Shown here in pieces: positions 35,700 through 43,562 of a stretch of DNA of 64,000 bases (position 1 is the first letter of the stretch; each line of letters opens with the position of its first letter). The notes under the pieces are model-generated. The model ran no database searches, was not told where the DNA came from, and saw only the letters and a list, made by a program, of their open reading frames with translations. Origin of the DNA: Arthrobacter celericrescens (lineage in GTDB: Bacteria; Actinomycetota; Actinomycetes; Actinomycetales; Micrococcaceae); assembly GCF_003614925.1 (NCBI RefSeq), contig NZ_QYLP01000031.1, positions 1 to 64,000 of the forward strand, given 5' to 3'. The translations under genes and the position numbers were made by a program.

Positions 35700-36809
35700 G
35701 TGGAAAGGGCCGTTTTGTTAAACCTGCGAAATACTCTCAGTACCAAGTCGGAGTTGGATGCTCATTGGAGGATCGAAGCAAATAAGCGCATCGCACGGAT
35801 GGATCTACGGTCGATTGGAACAACCGAGCGTACAGGGAAGTTCCTAAAGCGCGACCTTGGGGACGTCCTGATGACGGACTGGGATTCTCCGTCGGTCGAG
35901 GGGGTGCGCAGCGCGAAGGACGGACGTGGAGGTGAGGAGGCAATGCTGCTATTCACAGCCTCCGCGGGAAAACAGGTGATGGACACGGCGTCTGGAAGCG
36001 CGGTCCTCGAGCCCGGGACCGTGCTTCTGGCCAACACCCGCGAGCCGGGCAAGTTCATCATTCCGCATTTCGTGCGGAAGAAGAGCGTAAGGATACCTTC
36101 GTCCGCCCTCATCCCATTCCTTGCCAAAACGAGCATGCCGGACTCGTTGACCCTCCGGACTGCGGACAGCCCCCTGGCGCAGCTCCTACAAGATCTACTG
36201 CACGGGATAGGCCGTCAATACACACGCATGTCGCAGTCGGAACTGGAAGGTGCCCGTAACGCGATGCTTTCGCTCGTTGCCGGACTGGTCCTCGGTAACA
36301 AGGCCAACGCTGGCGGCAGCGACTTCCTGCCGATGCTTCGGCCGCGTCTTGAGCAATGGATTAGCGAGCATCTTCAAGGCCGGGCCCTCCGAGTAGAAGA
36401 CATTGCCACAGCACATAATGTCTCGCCGCGCACGGTGCAGCGAGTCTTCGCTTCAACGGGTGATACCGTCCGGTCTGTTGTTCGCGCCCATCGACTGGCT
36501 GCGGTCAGGCGCGACTTGCTCACGTCCAACCAACCGGTGGCCACCATTGCACACCGGTGGGGTTTCTTCGACGCTAGTCACTTAAGCCGCATATTTAAGC
36601 ACGAGTTTGCCATGACTCCAGGGGAGTTTCGTGAGAATTATCATCAGTCAGCATCACCGGTATCACCTGTTGCACCCGTTGGACGCAGCGTTCCGGCACC
36701 AAGCTCGGGAGTCAACGAAACGGCACGGTCAACCGGTTTGATGTCCCCACCCTTGGATGACGCTTGGGCGCCACTCTTTAGAACCATTGCAGTGCCGAGT
36801 CCTGCATAG
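35700..36809 (+). CDS. AraC-family transcriptional regulator
   Basis: A 369-residue regulator: an AraC-binding-domain-like N-terminus (about 1-200) and a C-terminal AraC/XylS double helix-turn-helix (about 228-320: VEDIATAHNVSPRTVQRVF and VATIAHRWGFFDASHLSRIFKHEFAMTPGEFR). The size and the NHR/AraC_binding_2-like layout match activators of aromatic or acid degradation genes. A ~45-residue proline/serine-rich tail follows the HTH. It starts with GTG and stands alone, probably controlling the neighbouring hydrolase, tautomerase or CMD genes. Confidence 0.9.
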   Translation: MERAVLLNLRNTLSTKSELDAHWRIEANKRIARMDLRSIGTTERTGKFLKRDLGDVLMTDWDSPSVEGVRSAKDGRGGEEAMLLFTASAGKQVMDTASGSAVLEPGTVLLANTREPGKFIIPHFVRKKSVRIPSSALIPFLAKTSMPDSLTLRTADSPLAQLLQDLLHGIGRQYTRMSQSELEGARNAMLSLVAGLVLGNKANAGGSDFLPMLRPRLEQWISEHLQGRALRVEDIATAHNVSPRTVQRVFASTGDTVRSVVRAHRLAAVRRDLLTSNQPVATIAHRWGFFDASHLSRIFKHEFAMTPGEFRENYHQSASPVSPVAPVGRSVPAPSSGVNETARSTGLMSPPLDDAWAPLFRTIAVPSPA

Positions 36810-37121
36810 CAGCAGTTTGCCTTCTGGGACCAATTACCCGTCTGAGACGCCCTTTTAGGGAATTTGCTAGGTTGTGCCGCTTCAACGCGTGCCCGGTTGC
36901 TGGCAACCGGCATTTGCTGAATGACGCCTCATCAGATCTCCCAGTGGCCCGCGATGTAATGTCCAGCTGCGCCTCGTCGGGGGCGGTAAGTCACAAACGC
37001 CTCCGATGGGACTGCGAGAAAGTAGCGACACTGCTTGCCTTCTGGAGAACAGCTGAACTGGCAGAGCCACAGAACACCACGCCCCGGTTGCAATACCGAC
37101 GGCAGAGTAAGGACACAAAAT
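36810..37121. other. Gap before the CMD gene
   Basis: About 310 bp without a convincing gene or hairpin; it should contain the promoter of the carboxymuconolactone decarboxylase-like gene. Confidence 0.45.
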
Positions 37122-37526
37122 TTGACGAACATCGACGCAAACCATGCCGCTACCACGTCCGGCCTCGCCATCAGAGAAAAAGTGATGGGGAAAGAACACG
37201 TCCAGAGATCTCTTGAGGAAGCGAGTGACTTCTCGCGAGCCATTCAGGAACTCGTTACAGATTTCGCTTGGGGAAGGATCTGGACTAGAGCGGGCCTAAA
37301 TCTGCGAACCCGCAGCATGCTGAATCTGGCCATGCTGACTGCTCTGAACCGAAACCATGAACTCGCAGGGCACGTCCGCGGAGCACTCAATAACGGCGTT
37401 ACCGAAACGGAGATACAAGAAGTATTGATTCAAGCAATGGTCTACTGCGGTGCTCCAGCCGCCTTGGAATCATTCCGTGTCGCAGAACAGGCGATCATCC
37501 TGTACAACGCCGAGAACAACAGCTGA
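37122..37526 (+). CDS. Carboxymuconolactone decarboxylase-family protein
   Basis: A 134-residue all-helical protein of the CMD/AhpD family. The core RTRSMLNLAMLTALNRNHELAGHVRGALNNGVTETEIQEVLIQAMVYCGAPAALESFRVAE is characteristic of true gamma-carboxymuconolactone decarboxylases; the CxxC peroxidatic pair of AhpD is absent. A TTG at 37122 with AAGGA eight bases upstream is the best start; ATG 37185 would remove the N-terminal helix. It fits decarboxylation of a lactone intermediate in ring-acid degradation. Confidence 0.87.
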   Translation: MTNIDANHAATTSGLAIREKVMGKEHVQRSLEEASDFSRAIQELVTDFAWGRIWTRAGLNLRTRSMLNLAMLTALNRNHELAGHVRGALNNGVTETEIQEVLIQAMVYCGAPAALESFRVAEQAIILYNAENNS

Positions 37527-37567
37527 CTAACCGCTTGACCGGCGGAACGCAGGGCGCCACCGTGGCC

Positions 37568-37603
37568 AGAGGACGACGGCGGGAGGTACCGCCGTCGTCC
37601 TCT
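37568..37603. terminator. Terminator between CMD and HxlR genes
   Basis: A perfect 15 bp stem (AGAGGACGACGGCGG and complement) with a six-base loop, followed on the plus strand by a T-rich tract ending CTTTTG. It lies between convergent genes and can serve both. Confidence 0.82.
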
Positions 37604-37618
37604 GTTCGGCTTTTGTTC

Positions 37619-38101
37619 TTACTGCTCCGATGCCGAGTCCGTACCGGCCGCTGACACGAGCGGCCCGAACATCAGACTTCCGGGGGTGAACTCGTCCCCG
37701 CATTCCGCACACGACACCACGGGTTTAAGGTCGGCCCCGCAACTGTGCCGGTAGGAGGCGCGGGGTGTTTCATCGCGCATCCATGTGCTGCTCCACGCTG
37801 CGAGTGAAATGAGGATGGGCGCGACTTCGGCCCCGGATGTTGTGAGGTGGTACTCGTAGCGCGGGGGGCGCTCGGAGTACTGGACACGCTCGATCACGCC
37901 GTGGCTTTCGAGTGTGCGCAATCGGCCCACCAGAATGTCGCGGGACGCGCCGGTATTTCGAGCGATCTGATCGAACCGGTGAACGCCCAAGGACATCTCG
38001 CGAAGCGCCAGCAGCGCCCACCTCTCCCCCAGGACTTCGAGCCCCGCTGCGATGAAACACGCCCTGGGGCCATCTGCTGCCTGGTCGGCCGAATTCTTCA
38101 A
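37619..38101 (-). CDS. HxlR-family transcriptional regulator
   Basis: A 160-residue winged-helix protein: CFIAAGLEVLGERWALLALREMSLGVHRFDQIARNTGASRDILVGRLRTLESHGVIERV is the HxlR DNA-binding domain. The C-terminal extension has paired cysteines (HSCGAD, SCAECGDEF) that could bind zinc. TTG start with AGGGGAA upstream. It is divergent from an SDR gene, and a perfect palindrome lies between the two (38138-38166), the expected operator. Confidence 0.9.
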   Translation of the reverse strand: MKNSADQAADGPRACFIAAGLEVLGERWALLALREMSLGVHRFDQIARNTGASRDILVGRLRTLESHGVIERVQYSERPPRYEYHLTTSGAEVAPILISLAAWSSTWMRDETPRASYRHSCGADLKPVVSCAECGDEFTPGSLMFGPLVSAAGTDSASEQ

Positions 38102-38137
38102 TCGTTCCCCTGCTTTCAGTACTTTCCCTCAAGTATA

Positions 38138-38166
38138 CGAGTTAGTTGGAAAATCCAACTAACTCG
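38138..38166. promoter_or_regulatory. HxlR operator candidate
   Basis: CGAGTTAGTTGG and CCAACTAACTCG are perfect 12 bp arms separated by AAAAT. The site is centred between the divergent HxlR and SDR genes, 37 bp from the first and 64 bp from the second start. Its AT-rich arms resemble HxlR/MarR-type operators. High confidence as a palindrome, moderate as to the protein bound. Confidence 0.78.
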
Positions 38167-38229
38167 GTTACTGTGATGTTCCAAGGTCGCGACAACCGCG
38201 TCGCCGCCTTTCTGAGATCAGGAGAATTC

Positions 38230-38946
38230 ATGCCACTGCTATCTGGCGCCGTCGTCCTCGTTACGGGTGCAAATGGAGGCCTCGGCCGCGAGTTCGTGGA
38301 ACAGGCCCTCGCCCGGGGCGCCGAGAAGGTATACGCGACGGCCCGCCGCCCGCAAAAGTGGAGCGACTCCCGGGTGGTCCCCCTCGCCCTTGATGTCACC
38401 GACCCTGAATCGATCCGGGCCGCCGTTACCCAGGCCCGGGACGTCACCGTTCTGATCAACAACGCCGGCATCAGCGTCGAATCGGACACCCTGCTGGCAC
38501 TCTCCGACGAGGAGTTCCGTGAAGTCATGGAGACCAACTTCTTCGGACCTGTGGCCTTGACCAGAGCATTCGCACCGGTGCTCGCCGCCAGCGGGACTTC
38601 AGCGGTCCTCAATATCCACTCGGCGCTGAGCTGGATAGCACTCACTGGCGCCTACAGCGCATCAAAGGCTGCACTGTGGTCGGCGACCAATTCCTTCCGC
38701 GTGGAACTGGCCCCCCAAGGCACGCAAGTAACGGGTGTTCACGTCGGCTACATGGACACAGCCATGGCCAAGGGCGTGAATGCCCCGAAGACCTCCCCCG
38801 AGGAAGCCGCGCGGAAGTCGTTCGATGGGCTCGAGCAGGGGGACTACGAGGTCATCGTGGACGACGTCAGCGCGGGCGTGAAGCTCGGACTCTCTGGTTC
38901 GATCACGGATCTTTACCCTGCCCTGGCCGCCAACAGCCCGGCATGA
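38230..38946 (+). CDS. SDR-family oxidoreductase
   Basis: A 238-residue SDR with TGANGGLG (12-19), an NNAG segment, and the YSASK catalytic pair. AGGAGAATTC precedes the ATG. It is likely repressed by the divergent HxlR protein through the shared palindrome. The thioesterase gene follows with overlap or a short gap. Such HxlR-SDR pairs usually respond to reactive carbonyls or quinones; that is family knowledge, not visible here. Confidence 0.9.
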   Translation: MPLLSGAVVLVTGANGGLGREFVEQALARGAEKVYATARRPQKWSDSRVVPLALDVTDPESIRAAVTQARDVTVLINNAGISVESDTLLALSDEEFREVMETNFFGPVALTRAFAPVLAASGTSAVLNIHSALSWIALTGAYSASKAALWSATNSFRVELAPQGTQVTGVHVGYMDTAMAKGVNAPKTSPEEAARKSFDGLEQGDYEVIVDDVSAGVKLGLSGSITDLYPALAANSPA

Positions 38947-38990
38947 CCGCGGCGAACCCTGAGCCACAGAGCTCCAAGGAGGAATCCCCG

Positions 38991-39542
38991 GTGTCAGCCA
39001 GCCCCTCGGCGCAACGCTCGGAAACATTCACCTGGATTGATCCGGCAATCGCGCTCGAACAACTTCCCCGACTGTCGGGCCTGGAGTACTTTTCCGGCCT
39101 TCGCGACGGCAGCATTGCACCGCCGCCGATCGCTTCGCTCATGAAATTCGATCTCGTCGACGCGAGATACGGACACGTCGAGTTCCAGTGCTGGCCAGGC
39201 GAAGCGCATTACAACCCCCTCGGAATGGTGCACGGCGGCCTGGCATGCACGCTCCTCGACACGGTGCTCGGCTGCGCAGCACACACCACCTTGGATGCAG
39301 GGATCGGCTACACCTCCATCGACCTGGCGGTTAAGTACCTGCGACCCATCACACCTCAGAGGGGCCCACTGCGCGCAGAAGGGTCAGTTGTAAAATCCGG
39401 CCCGCGGGTCATCTTCACCGAAGGCCGCCTCTGCACCGCCGACGGAAGGCTCCTCGCCACAGCCACGAGCACGCTGCTCGTCTTTCCCCACCGACCCGGC
39501 ACGGCAACAACCTTGAATCATAGGGGCGCGTCCGTTACGTGA
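38991..39542 (+). CDS. PaaI-family thioesterase
   Basis: A 183-residue hotdog-fold acyl-CoA thioesterase. The signature HGGLACTLLDTVLGCAAHT (His-Gly-Gly on the active helix) and TSIDLAVKYLRPI strands are clear. The GTG at 38991 is preferred because AAGGAGGA lies just upstream; an ATG at 38943 overlapping the SDR stop (ATGA) would add 16 residues. Co-transcribed with the SDR. It probably releases CoA from dead-end or aromatic CoA esters. Confidence 0.88.
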   Translation: MSASPSAQRSETFTWIDPAIALEQLPRLSGLEYFSGLRDGSIAPPPIASLMKFDLVDARYGHVEFQCWPGEAHYNPLGMVHGGLACTLLDTVLGCAAHTTLDAGIGYTSIDLAVKYLRPITPQRGPLRAEGSVVKSGPRVIFTEGRLCTADGRLLATATSTLLVFPHRPGTATTLNHRGASVT

Positions 39543-39987
39543 AGCCGGCCGCCTTTTATCACGCCTCGCCCTCGGCTCCTCCATTCAGGCATGCCCGCAC
39601 TGCCCCGCATCGGCATGTCCTCCGGGCCAGCCGGGCCCTGCCGACTGGCCCGCTGCGAGGGTTTTCGCTCGACGCCGTGGAGATTCCCTCGAGATGACAA
39701 CCTCCTGCCCCGACCTACAGCGCGACCCAGTCCCAGCGGCGCCTGTTACGGGCGCCAACGCAGGTCACCCGTGCGAGGCTTCTCATTGGAGGTACTTGAA
39801 AGCGCTCCAGGGGCGGGCATTCAGTGACATGCTTTGTCGTGCTGCGCGCCGAAGGTAGGACACCGTTTGGATGACACGATACGGAACGTTGCTTTCTGTC
39901 CGCACGCAAGACAAACCATCAGGTGGCGGCGCTCTTCCTGCCAGGGCCCTTTCCATCCGATCGAACTCTTCGGCGGAGATGTCGTGG
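39543..39987. other. Low-information gap
   Basis: No conserved frame except a minus-strand open frame 39783-40016 (ATG 40016, 77 residues, MKRALSLLDSHDISAEEFDRM), which overlaps the end of the VOC remnant by 29 bases. It might be a short gene, but no family was recognised. Confidence 0.3.
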
Positions 39988-40428
39988 CTATCGAGGAGAC
40001 TCAGTGCGCGCTTCATTGGACCCGTCGCCCTCCAGCCACCCTGGCGCCTGGGTTGATTCCACCCTGTTTCCCTCTGGATCGAGCAGGTAGATCAGCAGTC
40101 CTCCTGCGTTTGGGCCGTAAGCCGGCTCCACCGGTTCCGACAAAGCCCCGTACCCGTGCTCCGTCATGTCGCAGAACACCTTACTGACGTCGACCCCGGT
40201 AAAGGCAAGATGTGTCGTGCCGGGCTGTGCCTGTGATGGATCGACGGCAGGCGGAGGATCCTCGACCTGGACAAGTTTCAGCCGGAAGGTGCCGTCACCC
40301 GTGGTGAGCATCAGGGCTCTGACCTTCACATCGGGACCGCCGAAAAGTTTGCCTATGTAGGTTCCCGACGTCCACGCGTTCAATCGGCGTAGCCCGAGAC
40401 CGTCCGCGTAGAAGTTCTCGTGCTCGTA
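39988..40428 (-). pseudogene. 5'-truncated VOC protein
   Basis: From about 40428 the minus strand encodes a protein similar to the VOC protein of 5869-6321 for 145 residues (FYADGLGLRRLNAWTSGTYIGKLFGGPDVKVRAL; HLAFTGVDV; YLLDPEGNRVES). The N-terminal ~15 residues with the first metal-ligand histidine are missing, replaced by unrelated, basic sequence. The Glu ligand is present. It is therefore a truncated paralogue, probably non-functional. Confidence 0.65.
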
Positions 40429-41318
40429 GCGTTGTGGTGCGGGTTTGCGGACGGGATTAAGGTGCGGGAGTCGCCGTGACGCCTCCCCTGCAGCCATTAA
40501 TTTAGCGTAAGGTCTTAGCGGCCTGTCCTGCCGGACCGGCCAACGGCACGGGACGTACCGCCGTTTCCTGCGCCCCTGCCCGTATTTGTACTGCCGCCAA
40601 GAACGGGTGATCAACTCCCGCAGGCAACGGACCCCAGGTCAGCAGTACCGGGGTCCAGCATGGCCCGGCACCCCACGACGGATGCACCTCGGAGGTGGCA
40701 CTCCGGCTCTGCCTTTGAGCTATGGTCCCTGGTTCTGGCCAGCCGACGCCGAAATTCCCTACCCCTCGCTGCGCATCGTGCCTAGGAGTTGTGCAGCTAC
40801 TCTTCAGGTTCAATGGCGTTGGTAGCTGGATGGAGTCGACCGGCCCCTCGCTTGCACTGGCGGGATCCTGCATCGCCCTGTCCGACGTACGCCTTTCCAG
40901 AGCAGGTCGTCCCGGAATCGAACCGGACTGCGGTGAGCGGTTCCACATCGGCCCTGCCAGGTTCATATCCCTGGCGTAGGTTTCATTGTCTGCGGCTCAT
41001 GTGTGCGGAGACCCTAGATTCTCTCACCCCTGGCCATTATGTAATTACTGCACGCGTTCCAGAACGGCCCTGATCTCACCTTCCAAGGGACTCCACCGGT
41101 GCCGGCATACGCGCTTCAAGAACGATTACCTACATCTCCTCCTTGTTCGGGCGCATGCCCGGTCGGGCCGCTCCCGATTGCGGAAGTCAGACCAAATCTC
41201 GCGAACTAGCTGGTACCTGCTCCAAGCCGGCCCCGTCATGTCGTTGTGGAAGGCGCCCACCAATGAAGCTGTGTGAGCAAGAAATCCGGGACCGTCCCTT
41301 CCCACCAAGCAAACTTAA
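40429..41318. other. Degraded region with tRNA-like fragments
   Basis: No gene is supported here. On the minus strand a T-arm-like hairpin (TCCGG-TTCGATT-CCGGG at 40911-40927) and a D-arm-like TAGCTCAAAGGCAGAGC (40706-40722) appear, but in the wrong order and spacing for one tRNA. They may be scars of integrations into tRNA genes. Confidence 0.35.
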
Positions 41319-41337
41319 GTGTGCACAATGTACACAC
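41319..41337. promoter_or_regulatory. GTGCAC palindrome, variant site
   Basis: GTGTGCACAATGTACACAC, differing from the palindrome at 939-957 by the orientation of its centre and one base. Followed by CCTCTTTG, similar to the DNA after site 1 (CTCTCTTTG). Confidence 0.45.
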
Positions 41338-41662
41338 CCTCTTTGACCGAACAAATGCCATGCGCCAGATCGCAGCAGGCAGCTCCGAGGAACAGCATCA
41401 TAAAAGATCTTCAACGTATTTGCCGAAAGTCATGTCATCGGTACATATGGCAACCATGTATCAGTGAACGGCCAACAGGGGCCGACGAAACACCAGAAAG
41501 GAAACGCCCGGATGACCCCACAGCCAGGCAAGCGGAACGCCCACCGGCAAAGACGTTGAGCCCGCTCCCCCACCCAAACTGAACAGGCCGCACCCGGCGG
41601 CCAGGCACCATCCGGGACGATGAGGCAGAGGCACTTGTCAAGCTTTGTACAGACTTAAAAGC

Positions 41663-41683
41663 AAAACCCCCTCTGACGAGGGG
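41663..41683 (-). terminator. Terminator-like hairpin beside repeat copy 2
   Basis: On the minus strand a CCCCTC/GAGGGG stem with a GTCA loop is followed by GGTTTTG. As with copy 1, it sits just beyond the tRNA-like 3' end (41690), supporting a tRNA gene origin of the repeat. Confidence 0.6.
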
Positions 41684-41689
41684 TATGCC

Positions 41690-41822
41690 GTGCCCGAGGT
41701 GGGACTCGAACCGGGTTCCAGGCCTTGAAAACACTGGGAACTCGCGGAAACATGCCGAGTACGGCCCGATCCGGCCGATGTACGGCCCAGTCTGACGGGC
41801 GAGGTGTGCACATTGTGCACAC
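41690..41822. repeat. 133 bp direct repeat with tRNA 3' end, copy 2
   Basis: Same orientation and length as copy 1 (825-957), with an identical 33 bp tRNA-end block and an identical 19 bp palindrome (41804-41822). Differences cluster between them. Together with copy 1 it encloses ~40.7 kb. Confidence 0.65.
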
Positions 41823-42331
41823 CCCCCAATTCTCCCGATTCAAAAGGCCTACCATGAGCTGCCGCACCCACATCGAGTGGGTGGGGCGCCTCGTTGTCGA
41901 GGGAGAACGTCGAGCTTGTCGAAAGCGACCACACGTATCGACAACCAAGTCTTGCCCACGCTCATTGCGGGATTCCTGTAAAGGCAGCGCGGCACTCTTG
42001 GTCTCTGATGTCTTCACGGCACTTCCCCCGCCTCCAGTTCATGGTCTGGTCGGACGGCCGTGGCATGACCGGAGTGAGTATTCCGCGGCTAACGGCCGAG
42101 GGCCCGCAGCACCAGGCCGCGGGACCCTCAGTAATCCATAACAAGGAACCTGCCCTTGTCTTGCTCTGAAGTTTAGTCCCATGGAAGATCGACCCCTCAG
42201 ACGACTCAGACGCAGTCCGGATCACCGACACACCGGTTTCGACAACGGGCCATGCCATAAACCCGCAGGTGACTGATACGCGTCCCTGAGGAATCATCCG
42301 CGCTGAATCGCAACGACGTGACGACAAGGTC
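41823..42331. other. Gap after repeat copy 2
   Basis: About 510 bp with only overlapping spurious frames. An imperfect GC-rich hairpin at 42098-42129 may end the minus-strand gene 42332-43255. Confidence 0.4.
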
Positions 42332-43255
42332 CTAATCAGGGTCGGTGTCGTCCTGCGTAGCGCGATTGACTTTGCCTTCCGGACGAGGGGTAACCCTATC
42401 CCCCAAGAACTGCAATCGCTGGAGAATCCGGACGCTGATACTGCCCAGCCGCGAGGCAGCGTTCGACGGAAACAACGCCTCCGATTCCTCATTTATGTAG
42501 CCTGCCAAAAGTGCGTAGATTTCATCAGTGGACATTGGCAGAGTCTTTTCGAAGTCTTGCGCTATCTCGTGCAGGTACCCTGTCTCGCTCAGGTCCTGGG
42601 TCAGGCCCCGAACAAGCTCCAGGAGGACGACGTCCCGAGTGCGCCTGATGACACGGGGCTCTATTCCAGACGGTAAATGCCGTCTTATTCGCCAGTAGCC
42701 TGACCTTTTGGAAGTGGCCGGATGCTCGTGCCCAGCAACTGTAGCTTCCGCGACGAGGTTGAACTCGTGAAGGGAGGGGTCTTCCTTGAACACCATGTCG
42801 ACGACGGAGAGGTAGTCAAATAACACGGTTGTATGGTCGAAAGGAGCGATCCTGACTCGCGTAGATCCGCTGATAGAGGGAGTGGAACCACCGGCTGGTG
42901 CTGCATTCAGATTCTTGCCAAGTGTGAACAATTGCGGCCTTACGGCATACCGTTGCTGCTCAACGCCCTCCAACCGGAGCTCGATATTGGTTACCGTCAC
43001 AGGCGTCCGCCCGGGATTCTCCAAGATTATTTGGGCAAGCTCGACAGCTGGAAGCGCAGGCCATCTTGGATTCAAGGCATAGGCGCCCCTTTGTGCCACT
43101 GCGAGGACGCCGTTACTGGAAGTGTATGCCGCGAGATTCATCCTGACTTTAATACGTCCGCCGGAATCCCGGTGAATCTGTATGGCAATAAAGATTGCTG
43201 CAAGGGAAATGATGGCAGCGCCTACTGCCACCCAGTCGCCGGCATCAAAAGTCAT
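42332..43255 (-). CDS. Membrane-anchored protein of unknown function
   Basis: A 307-residue protein with one N-terminal transmembrane segment (VAVGAAIISLAAIFIAIQI, about residues 10-28) and a long cytoplasmic or extracytoplasmic part with a strand-rich stretch (VTVTNIELRLEGVEQQ) and helical C-terminus. No family is recognised. It is divergent from the HEPN-like gene at 43563, and lower in GC than the catabolic genes, suggesting accessory DNA. Its ATG overlaps the stop of a possible small ORF (43252-43473). Confidence 0.7.
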   Translation of the reverse strand: MTFDAGDWVAVGAAIISLAAIFIAIQIHRDSGGRIKVRMNLAAYTSSNGVLAVAQRGAYALNPRWPALPAVELAQIILENPGRTPVTVTNIELRLEGVEQQRYAVRPQLFTLGKNLNAAPAGGSTPSISGSTRVRIAPFDHTTVLFDYLSVVDMVFKEDPSLHEFNLVAEATVAGHEHPATSKRSGYWRIRRHLPSGIEPRVIRRTRDVVLLELVRGLTQDLSETGYLHEIAQDFEKTLPMSTDEIYALLAGYINEESEALFPSNAASRLGSISVRILQRLQFLGDRVTPRPEGKVNRATQDDTDPD

Positions 43256-43473
43256 GAGTTCATCATGCCAGCGTCTTCGACCGCGGTCCCAATGGGTGTA
43301 TGTAGGGAAGGGTCCCTCCTCGCGTCGCGACAGGCAAGGTTGAGACCAGCAACACCGCGATCAAGAACATCAAACGCCCCCCCGCTGCTACCGCAACCCG
43401 GACAGGTACAAATCAATTGTTCTCCTAAGAAGTGCCGCCTGGACGGCGGCTGACACTCATCCCTGGGATCCAT
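43252..43473 (-). CDS. Possible small CxxC protein
   Basis: A 73-residue frame from ATG 43473 whose stop overlaps the start of the next gene (ATGA). It contains ICTCPGCGSSGG, which could be half of a zinc site, and a late Cys. Weak ribosome site. It could be a spurious frame, but the overlap and the cysteines keep it in view. Confidence 0.28.
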   Translation of the reverse strand: MDPRDECQPPSRRHFLGEQLICTCPGCGSSGGAFDVLDRGVAGLNLACRDARRDPSLHTPIGTAVEDAGMMNS

Positions 43474-43562
43474 TGCCCCACCAACATCGAAGAGCCCGTA
43501 ATCCAGGCATGTAACCCCGAGTGTGGCGGATAAGCGGTGCAAACTTCCCGTACCTTGGATAC

